A DNA stretch of 64,000 nucleotides. Origin: Conchocele bisecta. Its lineage: Eukaryota > Mollusca > Bivalvia > Lucinida > Thyasiridae. Where the stretch lies: NCBI GenBank assembly GCA_029237695.1, contig CM055267.1:6222036-6286035 (forward strand). Direction: 5' to 3'. The notes under the pieces were generated by a model that was given only the letters and a program-made list of their open reading frames with translations, ran no database searches and was not told the origin of the DNA. Shown here one piece after another: positions 25,801-36,573 of the stretch (position 1 is the stretch's first letter; every line of letters starts with the position of its first letter). Position numbers and translations under genes: made by a program.

Positions 25801-26520
25801 ACACAACTGTACAGTACACACGCACTACACATACTGTACAGTCACGTACTAACAACTGTACAGTACATGTCACTCACATACACTGTACAGTACACATCAC
25901 TACACACACTGTACAGTACACATCACTACACACACTGTACAGTACACATCACTACATACACTGTACAGCACATCACTACACATACCGTACAGTACACGTA
26001 CTACATACATGTACGTTCACACACTACACATACTGTACAGTACATCATCACTACACACACTGTACATACAATCACTACATCACTGTACGTAGACGTCACT
26101 ACACATGTACAGTACATGTACATACACGTACATACACTATCACTACATACACTGTACCGTAGACGTCACTACACATACTGTAATGTACACATCACTACAC
26201 ACACTGTACTGTACGTATGTCACTACACATACATGTACAGTACACATCAACTACACATTACAGTCCTAGTACAGTAAGTCACTACTACATACACTGTACA
26301 GTACATGTCACTACACACTGTACAGTACATGTCATTCACATATCAGTACACTATACACAACTGACATACATGTCTCTACACTGTACGTACATGTCACACA
26401 CTGTACAGTACTGTCACTACATTGCTCATACATGTCCACTACACATACCGTACAGTACACGTCACTACACATACTGTACAGTACATGTCAGTACACATAC
26501 TGTACAGTACATGTCACTAC
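19891..26520. repeat. 26-bp satellite array, about 255 units
   Basis: The unit is CACTACACATACTG plus TACAGTACATGT. It includes the 12-bp palindrome TACTGTACAGTA, so every unit can fold. Units are nearly perfect at 19891-20800 and 26440-26520, but the interior is full of one-base insertions and deletions. Every ORF across it (up to 433 codons) is repetitive translation (YSTCHYTYCTVHV) and not a gene. A GT run sits near 23888. The array lies inside the TSR3 transcription unit if the distal exon is correct. Confidence 0.97.
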
Positions 26521-26612
26521 AGCCGCTAATTATTTTCAACATCGGTTGAATATCCATAAATGCGATAACTGCCATTTCTCCAGTGAGAGCCACATGTGAC
26601 TGGGACCAGTAG

Positions 26613-26909
26613 CCTATTTCACCAACATTGCAAAGTATACTTATCTAGCCAAGTATACTTTGAGGGAGACATTTTCAATTTAAGGATAAATTTATTAATT
26701 TTTATTATACTGAATTTATTACATTATCACAGCCATTTTGGCTGTGATAATGTAATAAATTCAGTATAATAATTATGTGTACTTTTAATCTTCAAATATA
26801 TGCAGTGGTTAGTTCTATATGAAATAATGCATTTTGGGAAAAATAAATGGTTACTCCCTCAAAGTATACTTTGATAGAAAAGTATACTTTGCAATGTTGG
26901 TGAAATTGG
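26613..26909. mobile_element. MITE with long TIRs and a 33-bp perfect central hairpin, touching TSR3 exon 4
   Basis: The ends ATTTCACCAACATTGCAAAG and CTTTGCAATGTTGGTGAAAT are reverse complements and continue inward through AAGTATACTTTGAGGGAG. In the middle, 26702-26734 and 26740-26772 are perfect 33-base inverted arms with a 5-base loop. There is no transposase ORF. The right end lies within 4 bases of the TSR3 exon 4 splice donor. On the minus strand, the exon frame read into the MITE stops at 26851, and AATAAA words follow near 26690-26705. Confidence 0.85.
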
Positions 26910-26912
26910 GAC

Positions 26913-27098
26913 CTGATGCGAGGAGGCGGCGGTCGTAATCCTCCTGCTGGATGTGTGTGATGTGGTCCTGCTGGGCTCGCACCACCTCGCCGCCATTCCG
27001 GCACGCCGTGTACCGCTCCAACACGTCACCGTTCAAAGTCAGGAACGAACCACCCCATTTAAACTTACTCAGCAAGGTCTCCGCCTCATCTTGGAAAC
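26913..27098 (-). CDS. TSR3: TSR3 coding exon 4, bordered by a MITE
   Basis: Acceptor GGTTTCAG. It encodes [20 protein letters not shown] through [20 protein letters not shown]. The presumed donor is ATCAG/GTCCCA, a weak match to consensus because MITE sequence begins there. If unspliced, the frame continues 21 codons into the MITE and stops at 26851. Confidence 0.88.
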
Positions 27099-30000
27099 CT
27101 GAAACCATGTACAGTGCACCATCTCTACAACAACTATCCATGGGATGACACAAAACTGACTGTGGTAGAGAGGTGGCTGTTGTAGGGAGGTTAAATATAG
27201 AAGCAATTATCCATTTGGTGTTGTTGTAGAGGGGGTTCATTCGACTGTCACTGTACACACAGTCAAAGCTTAACCCTTTCAACAATACAGACCTCTATCA
27301 TAATGTAAGCAAACTGTGTCGATCCAGATGAGCTAGCTCATAACGAGGTTAACCCTTTCAACAATACAGACCTCTATCATAATGTAAGCAAAAAGTGTAG
27401 ATCCAGCTGAGCCGTCTCATAACGAGGTTAACCCTTTCAATAATACAACAACAAAGACCTCTTATCATAATGTTTGCAAACACTGTAGATCCAAATGAAC
27501 CGGTTCATTGCGAGCCATCTCATCAACATTGCACCATTTTCTTAACAATAAAGCTTTCTGATAAATGGAATAGTCTAAAACTAGAAAATGTGTTCATAGA
27601 ACACGGATGCCCCACATGCAGTCTTGATAGTACAAGAATTCCGCCACGGAAGCGGTGTCGCGCCTGCCGAGGCATTTGACCGTGAACATTACAAGTAAAT
27701 AAATGACCTTGACCTTGAGAATTTGGATGTGGGGGTGTGCGTAATGAAGCATCATCCATAGACAAACATTGATGTGAAATATTATCAAAGTCTGGCAAGG
27801 GGTTAAAGAGATATTGTGAAAAAATAATAACTTTAACGCATTTCTGTTACAAAACCGGTGAATATTAAAAGTAAATAAATGACCTTGACCTTGAGAATTT
27901 GGATGTGGGGGTGTGCGTAATGAAGCATCATCCCTAGACAAACATTGATGTGAAATATTATCAAAGTCTGGCAAGGGGTTAAAGAGATATTGTGAAAATA
28001 CAATAACTTTAACGCATTTCTGTTATAAAACCGGTGAACATTACAAGTAAATAAATGACCTTGACCTTTAGAATTTGGATGTGGGGGTGTGCGTAATGAA
28101 GCATCATCCCTAGACGAACATTGATGTGAAATATTATCAAAGTCTGGCAAGGGGTTAAAGAGATATTGTGAAAAAACAATAACTTTAATGCATTCCTGTT
28201 ACAACAAAACCAGTGAACATTACAAGTAAATAAATGACCTTGATCTTGAGAATTTGGATGTGGGGGTGTGCGTAATGAAGCATCATCCCTAGACGAACAT
28301 TGATGTGAAATATTATCAAAGTCTGGCAAGGGGTTAAAGAGATATTGTGAAAAACCAATAACTTTAACGCATTTGCCTTACAAAAAAAACGGACGACGAC
28401 GACGGAAAAAGCGCCGACTATAGTCGCGCCTCTGCTAAAGCAGGCGTGACAAAAAGGTCATCGTTATTACGAAGCTAATCCCTAGACAGACAGTGTGGGC
28501 AAATATTATTGAAATTTGTGAAGGACTTAAGGAGTTATTGAGAAAAGATTACAAACTTAAACGCATTTGCCTTACAAACAAGGTGAGCAGAAGTCCCCAG
28601 TGACATTGATCTTGGATGTTTGGACGTGGGTCGTATGCAAAACACAGCACCATCCCGACAGACATAAGGAGTTACGGAGAAATTGAGAAAAAATTAAAAA
28701 CTTACGCATTACAAACAAGGTGAACATAAGTCCCCAGTGAACTTGACCTTGGGTGTTCTGACATGGGTCGTATACAAAACAAAGCAGCATCCTTAGACAG
28801 ACATTGTGGGCAAATATTATTGAAATTGGTTAATGCGTTGAGGAGTTATTGAAAACTTAAACACATTTGTCTTACTGACGGACGCACATACGGACAGGGG
28901 TAAAACATAATGCATGGGAGTGTGTATTCAAGTTACTTAGGGGTGAAAGGGTTAACCTGTAAACACTGTGTAAATAGACACAGATTGCGTAGCACTATGT
29001 GGACAGACACTGGACCAGGAAGTACAATTTGAGCAACATAACAGATTTTAGATGTGAAATGATAATAATATGTATACAAGTAAATACGGTAGGTTTCCAC
29101 TCAAGGCAACAGTTGAAGTCGGTTAAACAACATATGTTAAAGTAATAATCAAGTGAAGACAACTCCAAACTTTAACAGGCACAGCTCAGCCTCGTCCCAT
29201 CAAACTTTGTGATTTCGAGCATGAGAATGGAGTACATGCTTAGAATTGTTAACACTTTCACGCCTAAACAAGAAGAATGGACTGTGATATGTTAATTTTC
29301 TGACCAATACAATCGTCACAAAATGATTTTCAGACTCGTCCATTTATCAAAAGGGGCCTGTGTTTTTGTCTGAAAAATATGAAAATTACATGCAAAAAGT
29401 GCAGATCCTAATGAGCCAGATATGAACACCGCTATAGAAGTTTGTAGTGTTGAAAGGGTTAATGATCCCGATTACGGACCTGTGAGCACGAGTGCGGCAA
29501 CGAAGGCCTCCACACAGCTGAGGGTGCAGGGTTTGCCGTAGTTGACGGGGTTGGCCGCCACGAGGTAGGGCAGCAGGCGCAGGTGTCCGCCCCGCATCCG
29601 GCTGAATGGGGTGTCGTCGAGCCGCGCCCATGAACAGTCGACCACTGCCACACCATGCTGTGCCACTATCTGCCTGTAACCACGAACACCATACATGTTG
29701 TAACAAAATAGGTTTATGTATCTGTCAAATTGAACTTAAGTGCACCAAGGGGAGATAAATCATTGGAACAAGTTGAAAATCACGTGTGACTAACCTGTCA
29801 GCGGGGGATACACACTGCTTGCCCATGGGTGACAGGATAATGCCGCTGAACCGCTGCTGTAATCTCAGGGTTTTCACATGGCCCAGACGAGCCAACTTTC
29901 GCCCTGTGCACTTCTTGGGGTCGCACTGTTCGAGGTCCCACATTGCCAGAGGGAACGGTATCCTGGATGGCTGGCCCTCGTGACACGTCTCATCTAACGT

Positions 30001-31947
30001 CTCTGAAGTAACATATACTCCTAATTCGTTTGGCGGATATTTTCGCCGCTAGCATGCAAAGAGTTAAATTACCATGAAACGACGAAGACAAGCTGTCCAA
30101 AATCAATGTCATCAATGATACAGTCACAAGCATTCACTATCAATGTGCAGTCGCTACAGGAAAACTGAACAAGTCCATTCAATGTAGATACCAGAGTGTT
30201 GGGTAAAATGAAATGTAATTACAGAAAATAAACAAGTACAAACCATGTGACACATGACTGCGACCATCTGATATGTGAGTGTGACCATGTGAAGTAACTG
30301 CGCCATGTGACTGTGACCATGTGAATGTACATGTAATTGCAACCATGTCGCATATTACTATGCGACCATGTGACATGTGACTGTGCAATGATGTGACATG
30401 TGACTGTGCGACCATGTGATATGTGACTGTGCGACCATGTGCCATATGATTGTGTGACCATGTGATTGTGCTACCATGTGACATATGACTGTGCGACCAT
30501 GTGACTGTGCGACCATGTGACATGATTGTGTGACAATGTGACTGTGCTACCATATGTCATATGACTGTGCAACCATGTGACATATGACTGTGCAACCATG
30601 TGACATGTGACTGTGCAACCATGTGACATATGACTGTGCAACCATGTGACATGTGACTGTGCGACCATGTGATATATGATTGTGTGACCATGTGACTGTG
30701 CTACCATATGGCATATAACTGTGCGACCATGTGACATATGATTGAGTGACCATGTGACATATGATTGTGTGACCATGTGACATATGACTGTGCAACCATA
30801 TGACATATGACTGTGCGACCATGTGACATATGATTGTGCTACCATGTGACTGTGCGACCATGTAACATATGATTGTGTGACCATGTGACTTTGCGACCAT
30901 GTGACATGATTGTGCTACCATGTGGCATGTGACTGTGTGACCATGTGACATATGAATGTGCAACCATATAACATATGATTGTGTGACCATGCGACTGTGC
31001 GACCTTGCGACATATAACTGTGCGACTATGTGACACAGCGACATGATAGTGCGACCATGTGACATATGACTGTGTGACCATGTGACTGTGTGACATATGA
31101 TTGTGCGTTTGTTTTGTTTGTTTATTGGTGTTTAATGGCCTATCAACAGCTAAGGTCATGTAAGGCCGGGCAAACAGGTTCGATCCCGTTTTAACCTGCT
31201 GCATTGGGGGGAAAATCCCAAAATCAGAACGGAATATTTACATCGAGATACAACATATTCAGCCCTGAAATTGGAATAACCTGACCTGGTGCCAGGTCCA
31301 TACCGCACCAAGGTCACTTGGCCCCTTCCCCTATTTAAAAGTAATACCGGTATATATGAATGTGTGATCATGTGACATGACTGTGCAACCATATGACATA
31401 TGATTGTGTGCCTATGTGACTGTGTGACATATGATTGTGCGACCATGTGACATACGATTGTGCGACCATGTGCCATATGACTGTGCGACCATGTGACATA
31501 CGACTGTGCAACTATGTGACATATGATTGTGTGACCATGTGACTGTGTAACATATGATTGTGCGACCATGTGACATAGGACTGTGTGACATGTGCCAGAT
31601 GACTGTGACCATGTGACTTTGACCCAGGCCTCGATAAATTCTTAATTTTCCACTTGTCCAGATTTGATTTCAACTCCCACATTCTATATGTTTAATGTTT
31701 ACACCGCACTGTCTCTTCAAACTACCACTCGTCCAGATTGAAAATTCACTCGCCAATACGAGCGGACAAGTGAATTTGTCGAGGCCTGCGACCATCTGAC
31801 TGCGACTATGTGACTACCCTGCATACCATCCAAGGTGTCGTGCAGGCCGGCAGTGAAAGTGTCGCCACCATAGCCCTTGGAAAACTCCATGTGACGGCCC
31901 CTGCTGGCCCCCTTCCCCCAGCTGTGCCCCTTCTTGAACTTGCTCAT
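26913..31947 (-). CDS. TSR3: TSR3, 18S rRNA aminocarboxypropyltransferase (four exons; C-terminus uncertain)
   Basis: TSR3 transfers the 3-amino-3-carboxypropyl group of S-adenosylmethionine to a hypermodified pseudouridine of 18S rRNA late in 40S maturation. Exons (minus): 31947-31827, 30002-29795, 29673-29480, 27098-26913. All junctions are GT/AG and the phases match (1, 2, 1). Conserved blocks in order: [15 protein letters not shown] (RLI-like N-terminal domain), [59 protein letters not shown], and [12 protein letters not shown]. About 236 residues are recovered; the human protein is 312 and ends in an acidic tail missing here. Introns hold a 23-bp minisatellite with SINE (intron 1) and family D repeats (intron 3). 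The ATG at 31947 has an in-frame TGA just upstream and an acceptor ten bases away, so a 5' UTR exon lies farther upstream. Confidence 0.93.
27260..27440. repeat. 79-bp tandem repeat with TTAACCCTTTCAA
   Basis: Three units start at about 27271, 27350 and 27429, each beginning TTAACCCTTTCAA and containing CCTCTATCATAATGTAAGC. The inverse word TTGAAAGGGTTAA closes a related segment at 29447-29460. This suggests a TTAA-type MITE whose pieces became tandem. Confidence 0.7.
27632..28455. mobile_element. ACAAGA-type repeat, family D, with about 177-bp tandem units (TSR3 intron 3)
   Basis: The head is ACAAGAATTCCGCCACGGAA with a CCGC/GCGG stem, then GTGTCGCGCCTGC. The end is (GACGAC)n, GTCGCGCCTCTGCTAAAGCA and GGCGTGACAAAAA, whose AGCAGGCGTGAC is the near inverse of the 5' word. 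Four units of 176-179 bp each contain TGACCTTGACCTTGAGAATT (first at 27704). Minus-strand ORFs repeat [11 protein letters not shown] in each unit and are not genes. Confidence 0.8.
28456..28900. repeat. Further body units related to family D
   Basis: About three units of the type CTTGGATGTTTGGACGTGGG...GACAGACATTGTGGGCAAAT run to CTGACGGACGCACATACGGA at 28873. This resembles the 3' microsatellite of the ACAAGA families without a clear final hairpin. Confidence 0.6.
28901..29460. other. Intronic sequence of TSR3 with TTAA-MITE-like ends
   Basis: GTGAAAGGGTTAACC at 28945 and GTTGAAAGGGTTAA at 29447 are inverted relatives of the unit starts at 27271. Otherwise nothing recognised. Confidence 0.45.
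29480..29673 (-). CDS. TSR3: TSR3 coding exon 3
   Basis: Acceptor GTTACAG, donor ACAG/GTCCGT. It encodes [20 protein letters not shown] and [20 protein letters not shown], the most conserved catalytic-domain stretch. No stop or shift. Confidence 0.93.
29795..30002 (-). CDS. TSR3: TSR3 coding exon 2
   Basis: Acceptor TTACTTCAG, donor ACAG/GTTAGT. It encodes [20 protein letters not shown] through SPADR, the RLI-like domain and start of the SAM-binding domain. The short 121-base intron to exon 3 fits a compact ancestral gene. Confidence 0.92.
30240..31624. repeat. 23-bp minisatellite in TSR3 intron 1, interrupted by a SINE
   Basis: The unit is GCGACCATGTGACATATGAC plus TGT, mixed with shorter 16-bp forms lacking ACATATG. 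It spans 30240-31104 and 31355-31624. Stray units reach 31818, next to the exon 1 donor. The minus-strand ORFs (repeats of SHMSHG) come from the repeat. Confidence 0.93.
31105..31350 (+). repeat. Bivalve SINE-like element inserted in the minisatellite
   Basis: It contains GGTGTTTAATGGCCTATCAA, CAGCTAAGGTCATGTAAGGC, GGTTCGATCCCG, AATCCCAAAATCAGAAC and CCTGACCTGGTGCCAGGTCC. The same blocks, in the same order, occur at 54099-54364 and 59030-59240. Minisatellite units continue on both sides, so the SINE arrived after the array. Confidence 0.82.
31827..31947 (-). CDS. TSR3: TSR3 coding exon 1
   Basis: It encodes [18 protein letters not shown] and onward to LHDTLD, a basic N-terminus as in other TSR3 proteins. 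The donor is GATG/GTATGC at 31827/31826, phase 1. The exon start is likely an acceptor (GTTTCAG) about ten bases before the ATG. Confidence 0.85.
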
Positions 31948-31957
31948 GGGTCACCTG

Positions 31958-32366
31958 AAACAAATTCACATGTGGCCATCACTGGACATATGGGGTCTAT
32001 TGGATGTGTGACCAGTGTAGCTCCAGATCAAATAGCACACTCCTGTAGCCTGATAACAATCTGTACTGCTTGTTAGCAGCATGACGGGTGTTTCATAGAT
32101 AGAAATACAAACTGTGCAGATCCCCGAGATAAGGTGTGTATTGGTGTATATTATGTATTTTAGCTGAATGTGCATTGATTATCAAAAGTTTGAAAATATG
32201 CATATATTTTGAAATTAAGGACAGAAAATACTCAATAGAGTTGAAAATTCACATAGTTGAGTTGAAGCTGAAATAAGTGAATTTTTATCTTTTTTTTTTT
32301 TTTTTTATCATTTGTTCCTTATTTGATACAGATTGAATTGGAGATCAGGGGTTATAATACCCTAGA
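31958..32366. other. Upstream region of TSR3 exon 1, no gene seen
   Basis: It likely contains intron and possibly promoter of TSR3. No clear TATA box or CpG cluster is visible. A T run lies at 32289-32307. Confidence 0.35.
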
Positions 32367-32635
32367 ACAAGAAACGAGGCAAAGCCACGAAGGCCAGGTT
32401 TTTTCCAAGCATAGACACTTGGATAACATAATTATACCCACTTTTTGTAGACTAGATGGCCGTGGCCTGCATGTCGCGCCTTGGGGTGAGGCATGGACAC
32501 TAAAAAAATAGATATAGTAGATGGAAAAACTTTAACGAAAAAATAACTTTAACCGACACATGGACGTACGGACGGACGGACGGACATATGCCAAAATGCC
32601 GACGATATCGCGCTTTCCGCATGCGGGTGCGACAA
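32367..32635. mobile_element. ACAAGA-type repeat, family F (uninterrupted copy)
   Basis: It starts ACAAGAAACGAGGCAAAGCC and contains ATGTCGCGCCTTGGGG. The passage GGACACTAAAAAAATAGATA is the reference for the empty insertion site. It ends (GGAC)n and TCGCGCTTTCCGC...GCGGGTGCGACAA. Other copies: 43348-45793 (split), 46112-46370 and 46691-46951. Confidence 0.78.
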
Positions 32636-32858
32636 TGATGATAAACACCCATGTGAAGTATCAAGGTAATGGGTGAAGTAGTTGCAGAGATATAGTACAC
32701 AAAAAAACTTTAATAAAAAAATTCAAAGTAATTTGACCTTGACATTGGGCACAGGGGCCGCACGGTTGGGGGTTAGAATGAAAATATGGATGATGATAAA
32801 CACCCATGTGAAGTTTGAAGGTAATGGGCGAAGCAGTTGCAGAGATATAGTATAACAA
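32636..32858. repeat. B-type body unit, left half (continues at 42871)
   Basis: It reads TGATGATAAACACCCATGTG, TTTGACCTTGACATTGGGC, then a second TGATGATAAACACCCATGTG and GAGATATAGTATAACA. In intact copies (for example 45794-46101) the next bases are AAAAAGTTTTAACC. Here that continuation is found only at 42870, beyond element G. Confidence 0.8.
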
Positions 32859-35591
32859 ACAAGAGCTGTAGGAGAACAGCATAGCTCGACTACGAGGGTT
32901 GTCGATGTACACATAGCTTGACAAAGAAGGTGGCTGCGGCCTGCATAAAAACCTTAACCAAGGTCGACTAAAAACATTAACCAAGGGAAACTAGAAATGT
33001 GGCCTGTCGGCACACGAATACCCCCACTGGCAGCCAAAGAAAACGAGGCATTTTTGATTATAAGCCATTTAGCCGAGCGTTAAGGTTTCAAACGCATCAA
33101 GTCTGTCACCTTGACCCTGGGCATAGTGTGATAATCCATGCATCGGTGCAGAAGATATAGAGCGGAAGGGAATTTCAATAGGTTTGACCTTTGACCTTCA
33201 ACTATGACCTTGACCTTGGATGTAGGTGCGTGGTTATTGATCGAGACACACCTTCTCATCCTGAGAAACATTTGTGCCAATGCATTTGATAATCCATGCA
33301 TCGGTGTAGAAGATATAGAGCGGAAGGGAATTTCAATATGTTTGACCTTTGACCTTCAACTGTGACCTTGACCTTGGACGTAGGTGCGTGGTTATTGATT
33401 GTGACACACCTTCTCATCATGAGAAACATTTGTGCCAAGCCATTTGATAATCCATGCATCGGTGTAGAAGATATAGAGCGGAAGGGAATTTCAATAGGTT
33501 TGACCTTTGACCTTCAACTGTGACCTTGGACGTAGGTGCGTGGTTAGCAATTTGATAATCCATGCATCAGTGTAGAAGATATAGAGCAGAAGGGAATTTC
33601 AATAGGTTTGACCTTTGACCTTCAACCGTGATCTTGACCTTGGACGTAGGTGCATGGTTATTGATCGCGACACACCTTCTCATCATGAGAAACATTTGCG
33701 CTAAGCCATTTGATAATCCATGCATCGGTGTAGAAGACATAGAGCGGAAGGGAATTTCAATAGGTTTGACCTTTGACCTTCAACAGTGACCTTGACCTCG
33801 GACGTAGGTGCGTGGTTATTGATCGCGACACACCTTCTCATCGTGAGAAACATTTGTGCCAAGCCATTTGGGAATTTCAATATTTTTGACCTTTGACCTT
33901 CAACTGAGACCTTGTATGTAGGTGTGTGGTTATTGATCGCGACACACCTTCTCATCCTGAGAAACATTTGTGCCAAGGCATTTGATAATCCATGCATCGG
34001 TGTAGAAGATATAGAGCGGAAGGGAATTTCAAAAGGTTTGACCTTTGACCTTCAACTGTGACCTTGACCTTGGACGTAGGTGCGTGGTTATTGATTGTGA
34101 CACACCTTTTCATCATGAGAAACATTTGTGCCAAGCCATTTGATAATCCATGCATCGGTGTAGAAGATATAGAGCGGAAGGGAATTTCAATAGGTTTGAC
34201 CTTTGACCTTCAACTGTGACCTTGGACATAGGTGCGTGGTTAGCAATTTGATAATCCATGCATCGGTGTAGAAGATATAGAGCGGAAGGGAATTTCAATA
34301 GGTTTGACCTTTGACCTTCAACAGTGACCTTGACCTTGGACGTAGGTGCGTGGTTTTCCAAGTATGGTTGCTGTAGGCCCAGGAGTATTCCATATACAAG
34401 CTTGAGTAAAAACTGTAACCAAGGGGAGATAACTAAGTAATGCAAGGATAAAAGTAGGTCAAGGTCCAATATAGGTCAGGGATTATTGATGTACATCACT
34501 AGGAGATGAAGTTGTCCAAGTATGGTTGATGTAGGCCAGAAGTATTCCATACACAAGCTTGACTATAAACATTAACCAAGTAATTCAAGGTTAAATGTAG
34601 GTGAAGGTAAAATAAAGGTCAGGGGTTATTGATGTACATCCCTATGAGAAAAAGTTATCCAAGTATGGTGTCTGTATGCACAATAGTATTCATCTACAAG
34701 CTTGACTAAAAACGTTAACCAAGGTTGAGTAAAAACCTTAACCAAGGGGAATAAGTAAGTAATTTAAGGTTGAAATGTAGGTCAATGGTCAAATATAGGT
34801 CAGGGTTGTTGATGTAGCATACTAGGAGATGAAGTTGTCCAAGTATGGTTGGTGTATGGCCATGAGTATTCCATCTACAAGCTTGAGTAAAAACCTTAAC
34901 CAAAGAGAACTAAGTAAGTAATTCAAGAGGAAATGTAGGTCAAGGTCAAATATAGATCAGGGGTTATTGATGTACATCACTATGAGAAAAGGTTGTCCAA
35001 TTATGGTGTCTGTATGCACAATAGTATTCCATGTACAAGCTTGAGTAAAAAGCTTAACCAAGGTCGAGTAAAAACCTTAACCAAGGGGAATTAAGTAAGT
35101 AATTCAATGTTAAATGTAGGTCAAGGTCAAATATAGGTCAGGGGTTGTTGATGTACATCACTAGGAGATGAAGTTGTCCAAGTATGGTTGGTGTAGGGCC
35201 AGGAGTATTCCATGTACAAGCTTGATTAAAAACGTTAACCAAGGGGAATTAAGTAATTCAAGAGGAAATGTAGGTCAAGGTCAACTATAGATCAGGGGTT
35301 GTTGATGTACATCACTAGGAGATGAAGTTGTCCAAATATGGTGGGTGTAGGGCCAGTAGTATTCCATATAGAAGGTTGACTAAAAACCTTAACCAAAAGG
35401 AATTAAGTAAGTAATTGAAGAGGAAATGTAGGTCAAGGTCAAACATAGATCAGGGGTTATTGATGTACATACCTATGAGAAAAGGTTGTCGAAGTATGGT
35501 GTGTGGATGCACAATAGTATTCAATGTACAAGCTTGAAAAAAAACCTTAACCAAGGTTGACTAAAAACCTTAACCAAGGGGAATTAAGTAA

Positions 35592-36200
35592 TAGACTAGA
35601 CGTATTTCTATGAAATGTGAATCCTAGAAGCATTTTTTAGTAAAAGTTGGCAACCTGACTTTTTAACATAATTAAGGTATGCTGAATTCAACTAGCCTGG
35701 TTGCCAAGCTGAATTTTGAGTTTTTGACTATCTAATTAGCATAAACAAAATGGCTGCCAAATTGAAAATTTTCGGCACTTTCTTGTGACAGGCACTACGA
35801 TTAGTTCATGGTTTTTTCGGTTACAATACTTTCTTGGCATTATTTGCTAGAACATGTCGTCTAGTATCAAAATCCACCATGTGTGGTGTGTCTTCATAGC
35901 TTAGCATTCTTTTTCAAATCCAAGATGGCCGCCAGAAACATGAACACACTATTATTTGCACACAAACCTACATTTGATGACGATTTTGAGGGTACATGTA
36001 TGCACACGTTTGTTGTGCTACATTTGTAATAAGCATCATAAATATATGTCTGCAATTGAAATAGTATAAATGAAATTGAAGTTGCGAAAAATCCAAAATG
36101 GCCGCCAAAAAAGTAAACATACTATAAAGTGTGCATATACATATTTCTTTATGATTGTAATTGGAGGGGATGTGCACACATTTCCTGTGGTAATAAGCAA
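35592..36200. repeat. Left TIR of the Academ-like element, built of about 170-bp units
   Basis: AAAATGGCTGCCAAA or AAGATGGCCGCC words recur at 35750, 35919, 36091 and 36258, about 170 bp apart, so the TIR is itself tandemly repetitive. Confidence 0.75.
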
Positions 36201-36573
36201 CAACAATATATTTCTGTAATTGTAATAGTACATATGAAATCTGAGATGCAACAAAAATACAAGATGGCCGCTAAATATATGACAGTACTATAAATTGCAC
36301 ATGACCAGCCATATTAGTGTAATGTTGATGATATATACACATGGTGTCCATGTTAATATGCACGATAAGTATATTTTAAGTCCCAAGTAAGTTTAAGTTA
36401 TGTTCACGTTGGTCTGTGGGCTGATATTATTTTAACTATGATAAATAGTCATTTTCATTCAAGAAAACTCGCAAAGTGTCACGTATTGTACGTTTACTAT
36501 GATTTGGTATCACTATACAACGTTATATATTGCTGCTACAAATTCCAGTCAGCATGTACAGTTGTTAGACAAA

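Noticed and set aside
24861..26162. 433-codon plus-strand ORF and others in the 26-bp satellite
   Set aside because: Purely repetitive translation that survives in overlapping frames; indels of the array make frames arbitrary.
19891..26520. CRISPR-like array of palindromic repeats
   Set aside because: There are no spacers; it is a contiguous satellite in animal DNA.
27523..28329. Overlapping minus-strand ORFs [11 protein letters not shown]
   Set aside because: By-products of the 177-bp units of family D inside a TSR3 intron.
29386..29706. 106-codon ORF in the other minus frames over TSR3 exon 3
   Set aside because: Shadow of the real TSR3 exon, which reads correctly in the neighbouring frame.
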